Of a DNA stretch of 64,000 nt, positions 12,811 through 23,720 are shown piece after piece. Source of the DNA: Epiperipatus broadwayi (taxonomy: Eukaryota > Onychophora > Udeonychophora > Euonychophora > Peripatidae). Within the stretch, counting starts at the first letter, position 1. The number at the start of each line of letters is the position of its first letter. Where the stretch lies: the NCBI GenBank assembly GCA_028023455.1, contig JAQFVV010000037.1, positions 1,860,001 to 1,924,000 on the forward strand. Reading direction: 5' to 3'. Both the position numbers and the translations under genes were made by a program. Below the pieces are notes generated by a model. That model did not search any database. It saw nothing but the letters and a program-made list of their open reading frames with translations, and was not told the origin of the DNA.

Positions 12811-12940
12811 AGAAACCAATAGAATGTCAACAATCTGTAGTCAAGGCAACTCCAGTAGATAAAAAATGGATTCCATCTTTTACCCTTCTCTAGGATCTTT
12901 AAATAGATAATGAATGAAGGGCATAGCTGAAATGAAGACA
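12811..12940. repeat. Dispersed repeat, copy 2 (partner at 11360-11500)
   Basis: Same order of conserved blocks as 11360-11500. A minus-strand open frame (12807-13007) spans it, but the equivalent frame in the other copy is broken, so it is not counted as a gene. Confidence 0.55.
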
Positions 12941-13542
12941 TAAATGGAGTGGGATTCATTATAAATAATATGAATAACAATATATATATAAATTGATGAT
13001 ATTCCAAGATTAGTTATTCAACTTATCGAAAAATAAAAAACCAGCTTAATTATTTACCTCCAATCAGTATTCATTATCATGAAAGAGTGGATTTAATTTT
13101 ACATAAACTTACTGTGCAGAATAATGTAAAAAAAAAAACAAGAAAAAAAAATTAAAATTGTGATGAAAAATTATATTTAAAAGTAAAATTGCAGTGGATA
13201 AATTTGTATGTGGAGACAGAAAGAAAAATAACATAGATTTATAGAATATGTGGGAAAAAAATTAAAAAAACCTCCAAAAACAAAAATGTACAGGAAAACA
13301 TACAATTAAAGTTACAAAACTTGCATATTTGATTATTAGAAATTATATATTTCATGACCATTATGTCCTTCATGGATTAATATGGGATTATCAATTAATG
13401 GGATTTAAAATATAAGTTAATAAAAAGTTACAGACAAATATAAGGAAAACAATAATAAGAGTTGATTTCACTAACTCAAAAAATTCTTTTGTGTTTATTT
13501 AAAGCAGAACTTATTTACAAGTTGCTTCCTAAATTGCTAAAT
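12941..13542. other. Non-coding flank left of the Gypsy insertion
   Basis: A-rich sequence without recognisable features. It ends at the left target-site duplication of the Gypsy element. Confidence 0.4.
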
Positions 13543-13547
13543 GATTT

Positions 13548-14231
13548 TGTGATGTACTTGATTTAATGTTACTTATGAGAAACAATCAAATACACCTAAT
13601 TCAAGTAACTATTACTCTCTTGCATAAAATTAAAATATCCCACTTACAGATACAAGATTTTATTAGTATGAAAAATAACAATCATTTATAAACAGAATTA
13701 TCATTAGTTCTACTAGCGCCTGTAAGGCTTACAAAAATAATAATAAGACAGGTATAGTCTGTATAATTACCCTAGGTCGGTCTTTGGTACCTTCAGACCC
13801 GAATATCTGGTTCTCCTCCCATCGTTGGTCCTGTTCTGAATTCACGCTACACTTAAGTCTCTCAGAAAATCAGGACTGACACTGACTTGTCTTTTTTCTG
13901 CTAGATTATATCTACTTTTAGTTCTATTGTTTATTCCTTATCAATTTTAATCACAAAGTTATTCTGGGATTATTTCTGCACTAATTAATTAATTGTTCTT
14001 TACATTTTTAATCCTTCATTTAATTAATTATTTATTCAGATCTTCCATCTTGTTTTACACCTTGCTTTTTATAAAATATATATATGAAAAACCATTTGTA
14101 ATTTCTAATTTTCATTTTTATTAAATCAACTCGTTTACTTTCACATGTAATTATTTAACACTTTTAACTTCTGGAGTACACACAGTTTCAAACGTATTTT
14201 TTCTTAATATTAATCGTACTACAACATAACA
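13548..14231 (-). repeat. 3' LTR of the Gypsy element
   Basis: 684 bp, starts TGTGATGTAC and ends AACATAACA on the plus strand. It is the 3' LTR because the element reads on the minus strand and the polypurine tract adjoins it at 14232. Confidence 0.95.
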
Positions 14232-14249
14232 ATTCCTCCCCCACTCCAG
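14232..14249 (-). promoter_or_regulatory. Polypurine tract of the Gypsy element
   Basis: On the minus strand the bases abutting the 3' LTR read CTGGAGTGGGGGAGGAAT, a purine-rich stretch in the position of the plus-strand primer for reverse transcription. Confidence 0.9.
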
Positions 14250-14307
14250 AAGTTACGGTTTATCCGTCTTATACATATTCTTTTAGGTACAAAGGTCTTC
14301 TTTTACA

Positions 14308-15762
14308 TCATATTGGTCTAGGTGATTTCCTCTTTTCAATCTGTATTTTATCCTCTTCTACCGCATCTTCTTCGATGTCGGTCAGTATCATCTGTTTATC
14401 TGAATTCTTTTCATTTGCATGTTGGAACTGCTGGAACATATCTAGTTGTATGTCATCTTCACTTTTACGAATATGATTTTTGTGACGCTTATATATGTTT
14501 CCGTTTTCGCCTTTAATATCATAAATTTGCTTTGATCGCGCCCGTTCAATTTTTCCATTAACCCATTGTTTACGTAGTATATCTCTGAATATTACCACGT
14601 CTCCAATGTTAAAGTTTTTCACTGGGTCTTGGTTATATTTATATATATGTGTATCAGGTCGCAAAAAATCTAAATTAGTTCGTATTTTCCGACCGAATAA
14701 CATTTCAGCTGGCGATTTTCCAGTCGTTGTTGATGGAGTTATATGTTGATACATCATGAATTCCTGTAAGACGTTTTTCATATCCGTATTTTTGTTTTTT
14801 CTTAAATATTTCTTCACTTGCCCTACCGCATTTTCCGCCAAACCATTTGATTCAGGGTGATAAGGGGGTGTAAATACATGTTTGATGTCCCATTTTCCAA
14901 ATTGTATTTTTAATTCTTCACTCGCAAATCCAGTTCCATTGTCAGAGACGATTACTTGTGGAAATCCATGTATATAAAATATGTCTGTTAAACATTTTAT
15001 TGTTTCGTTTGCACTAGTATTTTTAACCTCGTGACATTCTATCCATTTAGAGAAAGCATCGATTAAAATTAAATAATTTCTTCCCTCTATTGGACCCGCA
15101 TGGTCTATATGAAGTCTTTGCCATGGATATATTGGTTTAGGCCAAGAAGAATATTGTTTATTCGGCAGAGCTATTTCAGACTTACATTTATCACATTTCT
15201 TAATATACTTTTCAATATCATTACTTATCTGCGGCCACCAAACATAACTCCGAGCTAGAGCTTTAGCTCGCACAATGCCTGGGTGCCCCTGATGCAAAAG
15301 TTCTAGAACTTTCATTCTCCCTATAGGAGGTATAACTACTCTGTCTCCCATATTAATACACCCTTTACAGACCGACAATTGGTCTCTATTGACCCAAAAC
15401 CCCATTGCTAAATTTTCAGGTTTTTTATTAGGCCAACCTTTGCTTATCCATTTCCTAAGCAACGCATACCCATCATTTTCATTTGTCCATGTCTGAACTA
15501 CTTTACTATTTATGACTTGTGATTTCATATTGTCAATATGATTAACTTCCACATCAGTTTCATAGTTGTCATTATTTCCGGGCACTCTAGATAGAGCGTC
15601 CGCATGAGAAATTATCTTTCCTTTTTGATATTTTAGATTGAAATCATAAGCAGTAAGTGTATTAGCCCATCTGAGCATGCGTGGACTTAAATGCTCTGGC
15701 ATCGGATGATCTTTTCCTATAATCCCTAACAAAGGTTTGTGATCTGTTACTAATTCAAATTT
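14308..15762 (-). pseudogene. pol: Gypsy pol, downstream part: end of RNase H plus integrase
   Basis: Same frame as the upstream gag-pol piece and separated from it only by the TGA at 15763-15765. The frame continues for 10 codons before the alternative TTG start at 15732; no genuine start is expected here. Numbering from 15732: DALSR with the last RNase H Asp at about residue 45; an HHCC-type zinc region with histidines at 147 and 150 and cysteines at 180 and 183 (CDKC); integrase catalytic D210 (LHIDHAGP), D264 (VSDNGTGF) and E300 (HPESNGLAE), a DDX35E spacing; then a C-terminal region with GDVVIFRDILRKQW and a charged tail. It would insert the cDNA into the genome. It contains no further stops or frameshifts, but translation would need readthrough of the TGA. 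Confidence 0.9.
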
Positions 15763-18087
15763 TCATCCATAAATAAACTGGTGAAATTTTTTCACAGCAA
15801 ACACAACTGCCAAAGCTTCTTTGTCCAGCTGACTATAATTTTTTTCAGCTTTAGACAAAGTCCGAGAAGCATAAGCTACAGGACGTTCATGACCGTCTAT
15901 TTGATGCGCTAAAACTGCTCCGATTCCATATTGTGATGCATCCATAGTAATAGTGATGTCTTTGTCGCTATCAAAATGCACTAATAAGCTACTAGAGGTT
16001 AACAATTCCTTAACTGCTTTAAACGCTTTTTCATGTTTGGTATTCCAAATCCATTTCTGATCTTTGCGTAGCAGTTCATATAGAGGAGTTGCGACCATCG
16101 CTTTGTTCTTTAGAAAAGGTTCGAAAAAATTAATCAAACCTAGGAAAGCTTGAAGTTGCTTGACATTTATTGGGCTTGGAACATCTTTGACTGCCCTAAT
16201 TTTATCAGTTAATGGACTTTTCCCTTTTTCCGAAATAAGATGGCCTAAAAACTTTAATTCTTCAGTTTCCCAAACGCATTTTTTAACATTTAATTTTACC
16301 CCTGCGTTATTTAGTTTCTCGCATACTTCCCGAATTTTACTTCTTAATTTCTCCGGTGATGTCGCAGCAATCAAAATGTCATCATAATATGGCATCACTC
16401 CTTCCAAGCCTTGTAATATTGAATTTATTTTTGCTTGAAATATGTTTGGAGCTGATGTAATTCCAAAAGGGAGATGATTACATTTGAATAATCCAAAAGG
16501 GGTCATAATTGTCAATAACCGAGCTGTATCATCCGTAACTTTTAGTTGGTGATATGCCGAATTTAAATCCAATTTCGCAAAATTTTTTGCTTTAGCTAGA
16601 TTACTGAGAATCTCACGTACATTCGGCACCGGGTAAGCTCCTTTATTAAGATACTTATTTACTGTTGTTCTATAATCTCCACACAGCCTAATTTTTCCAT
16701 CTGGTTTTGTTAACACAACAATCGGCGTGGCCCAATCCGCCTCCTCGATTGGGGATAACACGTCTTTTTTAACTAACGCTTCTATTTTTTCCTCTACTAA
16801 CTGCCTTTGGGCAAACGGTATTTTTCTCGGTTTACAAATAACCGGTTTAGCATTTTCATTTAAGTGCAAGTCAATGGGCTTTGATTTTATCAAACCTAAA
16901 TCTTCGGTAAATAAATTCGGATATAACTCTATCATTTCTTTTTCAACTGAGACCTTTTTAACTATATTAAATTTAATGCCTAAGTCTTTAAACCAGTTTC
17001 TTCCTATTAACGGACTAATATCTTTATCTACTATATATATAGGTAATTTGTAGTTTTTATTTTTAAAACCAACTATTACTTTGGATTTCCCAATTAACTT
17101 GATCGGGTTCCCGTTGACATCTCTAACGTTAATGTTAGCTTTCTGTATTTTAATCTGAGGGCTATCTGTGGATATTTCCTTCCACTTTTTCATAGATATT
17201 AAAGAAATTCCTGAGCCACTATCTATTTCCATTTCTATTCTTTTGTTACTTAGCTTAATCTCTAGCATTAATTGATCCTGCTCATTTTTTAAGATATTTC
17301 TTTTAATTACTGTTTTCCACTGTTTCTGATCTTTACCATATTCAGGTTTTCGTTTAGGTTTTTTGCACACTGCTGCTAAATGGCCTTTGCCCCCACAGTT
17401 GTAACATTTTTCGTTCCTCCATTTACAGCTTTTAGACAAATGACCTACTTTTCCACAACAAAAACATTTTATTTCTAAACTTTTCCCTTCTTTAGTACAA
17501 TCCTTATCCTTTCTCTCTATTTTAAAAATAGTATTCCTAGAGTTTTCCTCCGTTCTATTTGAAAAAGCTAAAGCTTGTTCTACCACTGATTCGTATACTA
17601 TTCCCTTTTGAATAGCACCTTCATAAGTCATCTGAGTTTCAATTAATAATGATTGACGCAATTTATCATCCTTCATTCCCCATAATAACTGGTCAATAAG
17701 AATTTGTTCCACAAAGTCGCCATACTCACAATTCTTTGCTAATTGGCGTAGAACAATATCATATTCTTTAATCGATTCGAGTTTGTCTTGTTTGCAGTTC
17801 CTCAATTTTAACCTAGCTAAATACTTCGATGGTCTTGGGCTAAAATAATCTGTTAGTCTTTGAACCAGGTCATCGTAGTTACTACTATCTGTAACTTGTC
17901 CATTATACAATTTGCTTACTATTTCAATAACTTTTCTACCTGACAAACATAATAACGCTGCTACTTTCCTGTCATTTTCAATAATACTATTTAACTTAAA
18001 ATAATTTTGTAATTGAAGCACATAAAAGGGCCATTCGTGCGGATTATCTATCCCAAATTCCGATATATTAGCTTGTCCTATCGACAT
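15763..18087 (-). CDS. gag-pol: Gypsy gag-protease-RT-RNase H, ended by a premature TGA
   Basis: Begins at ATG 18087 in a favourable context (AAAATGTCG), 97 bases after the 5' LTR. It has 774 residues before a TGA at 15763-15765. Gag region at 1-200, then two zinc knuckles: CFCCGKVGHLSKSC (208-221) and CYNCGGKGHLAAVC (228-241). The aspartic protease has DSG at 289-291. The reverse transcriptase has its first catalytic Asp at 507 (KLDLNSAYHQL), LPFG at 539-542 and YYDD at 567-570. RNase H starts near 700, with D716 (TMDASQYG) and E757 (DKEAL). Gag and pol are fused in one frame with no frameshift site. The TGA falls inside RNase H and the frame simply continues beyond it for another 485 codons. 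Without readthrough the product lacks the end of RNase H and all of integrase, so this copy could not move alone. Confidence 0.92.
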   Translation of the reverse strand: MSIGQANISEFGIDNPHEWPFYVLQLQNYFKLNSIIENDRKVAALLCLSGRKVIEIVSKLYNGQVTDSSNYDDLVQRLTDYFSPRPSKYLARLKLRNCKQDKLESIKEYDIVLRQLAKNCEYGDFVEQILIDQLLWGMKDDKLRQSLLIETQMTYEGAIQKGIVYESVVEQALAFSNRTEENSRNTIFKIERKDKDCTKEGKSLEIKCFCCGKVGHLSKSCKWRNEKCYNCGGKGHLAAVCKKPKRKPEYGKDQKQWKTVIKRNILKNEQDQLMLEIKLSNKRIEMEIDSGSGISLISMKKWKEISTDSPQIKIQKANINVRDVNGNPIKLIGKSKVIVGFKNKNYKLPIYIVDKDISPLIGRNWFKDLGIKFNIVKKVSVEKEMIELYPNLFTEDLGLIKSKPIDLHLNENAKPVICKPRKIPFAQRQLVEEKIEALVKKDVLSPIEEADWATPIVVLTKPDGKIRLCGDYRTTVNKYLNKGAYPVPNVREILSNLAKAKNFAKLDLNSAYHQLKVTDDTARLLTIMTPFGLFKCNHLPFGITSAPNIFQAKINSILQGLEGVMPYYDDILIAATSPEKLRSKIREVCEKLNNAGVKLNVKKCVWETEELKFLGHLISEKGKSPLTDKIRAVKDVPSPINVKQLQAFLGLINFFEPFLKNKAMVATPLYELLRKDQKWIWNTKHEKAFKAVKELLTSSSLLVHFDSDKDITITMDASQYGIGAVLAHQIDGHERPVAYASRTLSKAEKNYSQLDKEALAVVFAVKKFHQFIYG

Positions 18088-18165
18088 TTTAATTCTTTAA
18101 CAACTCACCGACTTCTGAATTACTGTTCGGTGTACTTCTTTCATAAAGCTTGAAAAACAGGTTTT

Positions 18166-18180
18166 CTCCTGACTGTGCCA
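18166..18180 (-). promoter_or_regulatory. Primer binding site of the Gypsy element
   Basis: On the minus strand, 4 bases after the end of the 5' LTR, the sequence is TGGCACAGTCAGGAG. It begins with TGG, the complement of a tRNA 3' CCA. I could not assign the tRNA with confidence. Confidence 0.75.
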
Positions 18181-18184
18181 AAAT

Positions 18185-18868
18185 TGTGATGTACTTGATT
18201 TAATGTTACTTACGAGAAACAACCAAATACACCTAATTCAAGTAACTATTACTCTCTTGCATAAAATTAAGATATCCCACTTAACAGATACAAGATTTTA
18301 TTAGTATGAAAAATAACAATCATTTATAAACAGAATTATCATTAGTTCTACTAGCGCCTGTAAGGCTTACAAAAATAATAATAAGACAGGTATAGTCTGT
18401 ATAATTACCCTAGGTCGGTCTTTGGTACCTTCAGACCCGAATATCTGGTTCTCCTCCCATCGTTGGTCCTGTTCTGAATTCACGCTACACTTAAGTCTCT
18501 CAGAAAATCAGGACTGACACTGACTTGTCTTTTTCCTGCTAGATTGTATCTACTTTTAGTTCTATTGTTTATTCCTTATCAATTTTAATCACAAAAGTAT
18601 TCTGGGATTATTTCTGAACTAATTAATTAATTGTTCTTTACATTTTTAATCCTTCGTTTAATTAATTATTTATTCGGATCTTCCATCTTGTTTTACACCT
18701 TGCTTTTTATAAAATATATATATGAAAAACCATTTGTAATTTCTAATTTTCATTTTTATTAAATCGACTCATTTACTTTTACATGTAATATTTAACACTT
18801 TTAACTTCTGAATTACACACAGTTTCAAATGTATTTTTTCTTAATATTAATCGTACTACAACAAAACA
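18185..18868 (-). repeat. 5' LTR of the Gypsy element
   Basis: 684 bp, begins TGTGATGTAC and ends ACAAAACA on the plus strand. It carries a TATAAAA box on the minus strand (18705-18711), the likely start region for the genomic transcript running towards lower coordinates. Confidence 0.94.
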
Positions 18869-18884
18869 GATTTTTAAAATGAAT

Positions 18885-20735
18885 TAGAGTGGATTTGGAT
18901 TAATAAGAAAATATAAGCAAATAGAAGGAACAAAAAAAGCAATTTAATTATAAAATTTGAATTAAGTCAAGGCAATGTATGCAGGAAAAAAAAAGAATAC
19001 AAAAATAACTAACTCAAACCAATTAGAAAAAATGAATATCTGAAATTGTGCAAAACTTTATGAAAAACAGGTAATGATGATAAAAACATATAAAAATGAA
19101 ATGGAAAAAAAAGCTGCAGAAGAGAATAAAGTGCCAATGATATTATCATTGCATAGGGAGAAAAGTTATTTTAGAAATAATAACATAAAACATGAATGAA
19201 ATAATGAAATGCATGGAAAGATTATATAAAAAAAACTATATAGATTTCAAGAAGAAATTTGAAATGCCACTTATGAAGGATGGAAAACCCCAAGAAATAA
19301 TGTAATCATTATGAATATTTGTAAAAAAAAAAAAAAAAGCAGGTGAATAAGTACAGAAATTACTAGCAAAGTTATATTCAAAATTTTTAAATGATAAGAA
19401 TATTCCAGATAAATGATAACATTAATATTTAAGAGAGGTAAAATGATTACATATTAGAGAGTTACTAATTCTTCTGCTAATGCATAAAAGAGTGTTTACA
19501 GAGTATTTGGGATTCAAACCAACCAAATCAAACTGCATTTAAAAACAGTTTATAGTAATCCACATGCAAATATTATACAAAAATAATAGTAGGGTTAATT
19601 GATTTGGAGATTCAAGCACTTAAATGGCATGTTTAGCACAATGATTTCATTCAACAGATCATCATATTATTTTGTGTTTTTTATTCTACTCAATGGAGAA
19701 TGAATCCAGGAATCTTTAGCCGAATTTTCAACTGCATTTATTCACACAGGGCATGCAAATATTATAAGGAGTTATAAAAAAAAATAATTAGTTTAAATTC
19801 ATATTTTGCATTGGATTAATAGAATATAAAAAGACAATTTATAGTATGTGTGTTTCTGCTGTTAATCTATGCTTTAGATTATATTGACTTGTACTTTGAA
19901 ATTTTATGATCTAAATACAAGTTATTGTCAAATTTTGAAGAATATTTATCTAAATTCAACAGTAGTAATTAAAATATACTGTGATATTAAAAGATTAACA
20001 ATAGTAAAGTGGTAAAACAAGGCGATTCTCTCTTCAATTACTTTTACAAATAATTTTATTTTGAGAAATAATACAAAATGAATAAAAAATAAATGGAATT
20101 TATTAATTTCATTTAAATGTTGCAGATGTTTCAGAGTTGTAGAAAAGTCAAACTATCAGATGAAAGTGAAGTTGAACTAAAAGAAACACTAAAAAAAGAC
20201 TAAAGCAATATTCATTGCAATGTTCATGTTTTCAAAAAAAAGATTGAATATAATGCATTAAAAGAAGTTGACAGTTATAAATATCCTGAAACAATTATTA
20301 ATATACTGATTACAGAAACACATGGCTAGAATTTATCATAGAATTGAATAACTTAATATCTCTTTGTGACTAAAAAGAGATTTTCAATAAATATATTTTT
20401 CCAATATTATTCATGATTTGATCCTTGGACATTGAACAGAAGGAAGTTTTGAGAGTGCAGATAACACAGAAAAATATGCAATATGATAAAATTAATAAGG
20501 AAGTAATGATAACTAAATACCTGAAGCCGAGGGAAGGAACAAGTATTATGGAAATTATTAAATATACTAAGAGGCTACAATATAACTGGACTGCACATAG
20601 TACTAAAAGAGATAATAATAGATTAACAATTGAAGTTCTGAACTGCATCATAGCTTGTGAGATAGATGGATGAATTAAGAAACTGTAGTGGAATGATGTA
20701 AAGAAACTTTGGATCAAAATTGGAATAAATTTAAA
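18885..20735 (+). mobile_element. Ancient RTE LINE relic, second copy
   Basis: Nucleotide-level echoes of the element at 4498-6345 appear in the same order and spacing: an AAAAAAAGCAATT block (18930-18950); AAAGCTGCAGAAGAGAATAA (about 19110, matching 4723-4742); TTTTTAAATGATAAGAATAT with CCAGAT (about 19385, matching 4993); ACCAACCAAATCAAACTGCATTTAAAA (about 19518, matching 5163); GTTGACAGTTATAAATATCC (about 20265, matching 5755); and a short frame (20425-20673) with NWTAHS and NNRLTIEVLNC matching the GHIARRD-RWTIEILNC tail. It is far more decayed than the first copy, with no usable frame. The Gypsy element lies against its 5' side. Confidence 0.7.
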
Positions 20736-21424
20736 AATATTATCCTTTGGTGGATTATTCTTACAACTCTTCCTTCACTTTTTTGCATTCCTTCATATAT
20801 ATTACTTTTTATAAATATCCACATGTATACTCTAATGCAAATTTTTTTATATAATTCTTTTAATTTTATGAATAAGAATAAAAATTATGTATTTTTATAT
20901 TATATAGAATAATAGTTATATGATTTGTTTAAATGTTGTAGCTCTGATGAAGGCTGCAGGACAGTCAAAACTGTTAACATTTTAATTGTTATCATTCATC
21001 TTTGTTAAATTACGAAAAAAAACAGCCTAAATCAATACTAAAACAATTTTGCATTGTATCAAAAATGATTAACTACTTCCAACTTAGTTTAATCACACTT
21101 TGATAACACTTTTTTTGCCTTTTCACTGATTGTAAGCAAAACAACAAATCCGAAATAATTTATTAAAAATACCATAAAACAGATTAATAACACACAAAAA
21201 AATATTAATAATTTAGATTGATAATTAATGTAGATTAAATTTTTTTTCCTTTGATATTCTTTCAAAATTATTTTAATTATTAGCTGTAACCACTGTTTCG
21301 TTCACATTAACAGAATAAAATTATATAACACAATATGTTATTAATTATTAAGCATATATCACTCTAAAATATATATAACCAAGACATGTTAAAACACAAA
21401 AATATGTTACACACCTCACCGAGG
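20736..21424. other. Non-coding spacer
   Basis: AT-rich. CTCTGATGAAGGCTGCAG at 20942-20959 with the following GTCAAAAC resembles the 3' regions of some retroelements, but this is too short to assign. Confidence 0.35.
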
Positions 21425-21512
21425 AAACCAGTAACAGAAACCGGTCTGGGATTTGGGATATTCTGAAAAGCTTGTTAAGAGCTTATTTGTGAGCTCTCTA
21501 TATAACAAAAAA
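21425..21512 (-). repeat. Dispersed repeat, minus-strand copy (partner at 10960-11040)
   Basis: Reverse complement of the repeat at 10960-11040. Shared blocks include AACAGAAACCGG, CTGGGATTTGGGATATTCTG and GTTAAGAGCTTATTTG. This copy is flanked by (TA)-rich DNA on its right. Confidence 0.55.
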
Positions 21513-21710
21513 TATGTATCAAAGTTAATTAGTTACAAATAATAATACATTTATAAATAATAATTAATTTTATGGAATTTGTTCCTGGCATGCTATTTAG
21601 AAGTTATATTTGAATATGCATTTTTTTCAAGAGTTTTATTATTAATAATTTTTATTATATTGATCAAAATCATGCATTTCTATTTTCAATAATTGCATAC
21701 AACATTCATG

Positions 21711-22126
21711 TATATATAAATATAAATTTAGGGGATTTTAACTCAGACTTTCAAGCACCCTTCAATGATCCACACTATCATACAGCTGATACACATGATC
21801 ACACACATGTAGAAAAGATAAATAATCATCAATATATTATTTTGTGCTAAACTAGCACTCATTAGTGGGTCCAGATTATCATCTCACACACACACACATA
21901 TATATAATCAGTGCTCAGTTTATATTAAGATATCAAATCATCATTACTTTAATGGACAGGCTTCAATCTACCCTGACCTCCAACTTTTCAGCCATCCATA
22001 CCACTGGAAAATCTGATGATGGAAAGCCCAAATCCCATACTGATGTCAATATTATTGCCCATGTTGACCTCAAGTCACTCTGACCCCTCATGTATAGGAC
22101 CTTATCCATTAAATACATAGAGGAGG
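21711..22126 (-). mobile_element. SINE-like element, copy A
   Basis: Same family as 22162-22878 and 60195-60628. Shared blocks are ACTTTCAAGCACCCTTCAA, AGAAAAGATAAATAATCA, GGTCCAGATTATCATCTC, AGTGCTCAGTTTATATTAAG, GACAGGCTTCAATCTACC, CTGATGATGGAAAGCCCAAA and CATTAAATACAT at the end. The copy at 22820 reads GAGTTCAAATCC on the opposite strand, a pol III B-box-like string preceded by TGGATAGATGGTTGA, which resembles an A box. A tRNA-derived origin is therefore possible, with the element reading on the minus strand here. It lacks the outer 5' part present in the other copies. Confidence 0.55.
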
Positions 22127-22161
22127 GATGGACAGGATGCAAACTTAATGTGTAGATATTT

Positions 22162-22878
22162 GAAATACAGACACTCTTTACATACCTGGAGCTTAATTGT
22201 AAATATAGGAGATTTGGAATTCAGACTTTCAAGCACCCTTCAACTATCCACACTATCTCATACAACTGATACCCATGACCACACACACATAGAAAAGATA
22301 AATAATCACTAATATATGTATTTCATGCTAAAGCAGCACTCATCAATTGGTCCAGATTATCATCTCCCACACACACATATATAATCAGTGCTCAGTTTAT
22401 ATTAAGATAGCACATCTACTCCAACCTCCAACTTTTCAGCCAACCATGTTATTTAAAATTTCTGATGATGGAAAGCCCAAATTTCATACTGATGCCAATA
22501 TTATTGCCACACCCATCAGTATGGGATTTGGGCTTTCCATCATCAGATTTTCAATTGTATGGATAGCTGAAAAGTTGGAGGTTGGAGTATATTGAAGCCT
22601 GTCCATTAAAGCATGAAGATGAAGATTTGCTATCTTAATATAAACTGAGCACTGATTATATATATATATATGTGCGTGTGGGTATGTGGAAGATGATAAT
22701 CTGGGTTCAGCATTAGCATGTACATTGATGATTATTTGTCTTTTCTTTATGTGTGTGGACATGTGTAACAGTCGTATAAGATAGTGTGGATAGATGGTTG
22801 AAGGGTGCTTGAAAGTCTGAGTTCAAATCCTCTATATTTACAATTAAGCTCCAGGTATGTGAAGAGTGCCTGTATTTC
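22162..22878. mobile_element. Inverted pair of SINE-like elements (copies B and C)
   Basis: Two partial copies of the same family lie head to head: forward from GAAATACAGACAC (22162) to about 22505, and inverted from about 22510 to GTATTTC (22878). Together they form an imperfect palindrome with arms of about 340-365 bp and almost no spacer (ATTATTGCCACACCC at the centre). The right arm carries A-box-like (TGGATAGATGGTTGA, about 22788-22802) and B-box-like (GAGTTCAAATCC, 22821-22832) strings on the plus strand. Each copy lacks the CATTAAATACA end, which was lost at the joint. Confidence 0.65.
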
Positions 22879-23513
22879 CAAATATTTATATATAGTAATT
22901 AACTTCAAGGGTGATACAGTTCACGATATTCTGTTTATAATAAATATATGTTTTTCTATATATATGTATTTTCTCTCTAGAATAGAATCATGCATTTTTA
23001 ATTTAACTAATAAATATCATTGTGTTATCTTATGAGGAGGAGAGTTTAAGACTGATTTAATATCCAGGGCCACATAATGATGTTTCTGTTCCTGGCTTAA
23101 ATACTATAAATTTATAAGATTTTTATTAGGTTTTTTCATGCATTGACATAAGTATCTTATTATTTATCTATTTTTATGTTTGTATATGATTTAAGAAACT
23201 TCATTAACAAATATTATCATTGATAATTGTAGTAATTCTAATGGGTACCCAAATTAAAAAAAGTGACTGCTACTCTTTCCAAGCCATTTAAAGCACCATC
23301 TCTGAATCAATGAATGTATTGTTTAATAACATACTTTAAACTATGCACTACAAAAAGATATTAGCACATACTGAACATATAAAGGATAATAAAAATATAT
23401 TTTAAGAATTCTTTAAAATATTGTACTGAATAATTTTTAATATTGTTTAAAGTAATTTATAAAGCATTACATGATCACTATTTTTTATGCTTACTCATAA
23501 CTGTTATTAAAAC
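22879..23513. other. Non-coding spacer
   Basis: AT-rich, no gene supported. Confidence 0.4.
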
Positions 23514-23703
23514 AGGCAAAACTCTCCATACAATAGTGCCACTCAATGCAAGCCAGAGTAATCCATGGATTCCTCACTGGTGAAAGCCACAAACTATAAA
23601 TTAGTCTGGGGATATTAGCTCAGTTAGAGATTTTATGCACAAACCTTTTGGCATCCATTGATTCCTCAGGCTTGCACTGAGTGGCACTACTGTATGGAGA
23701 ATT
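23514..23703. mobile_element. Foldback/MITE element, short copy
   Basis: Left arm 23514-23571 (AACTCTCCATACAATAGTGC, then CCACTCAATGCAAGCCAGAG) is the imperfect reverse complement of 23649-23703. The loop of about 77 bases holds TTAGTCTGGGGATATT, an inverted piece of the family interior. The same family recurs at 23721-24280, 44113-44437, 45776-46776, 52201-53270, 58815-59410 and 60884-61030. There is no protein-coding capacity. Confidence 0.7.
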
Positions 23704-23720
23704 TTATGCATATTGCACAA

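Larger units (their letters stand above)
13543..18873 (-). mobile_element. Ty3/Gypsy LTR retrotransposon with target duplications
   Basis: Complete element on the minus strand. Two 684-bp LTRs (13548-14231 and 18185-18868) begin TG and end CA. They flank an interior of about 3.95 kb and are themselves flanked by a perfect 5-bp target duplication, GATTT (13543-13547 and 18869-18873). The LTRs differ at roughly 20 positions by eye (about 97% identity), so the insertion is fairly young compared with its neighbours. Primer site, polypurine tract and one fused gag-pol frame are all present. The only visible inactivating lesion is a single TGA in pol. Domain order protease-RT-RNase H-integrase places it in Ty3/Gypsy. 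The fused gag-pol and two zinc knuckles resemble Mag/K02A2.6-type lineages. There is no env and no clear chromodomain. It sits at the 5' side of an old RTE relic. Confidence 0.95.

Noticed and set aside
16727-17053. 108-codon plus-strand frame inside the Gypsy element
   Set aside because: Antisense shadow of gag-pol.
20940-20990. Penelope-like element end (GATGAAGGCTGCAG)
   Set aside because: The string is short and no Penelope RT or GIY-YIG motif is found nearby.
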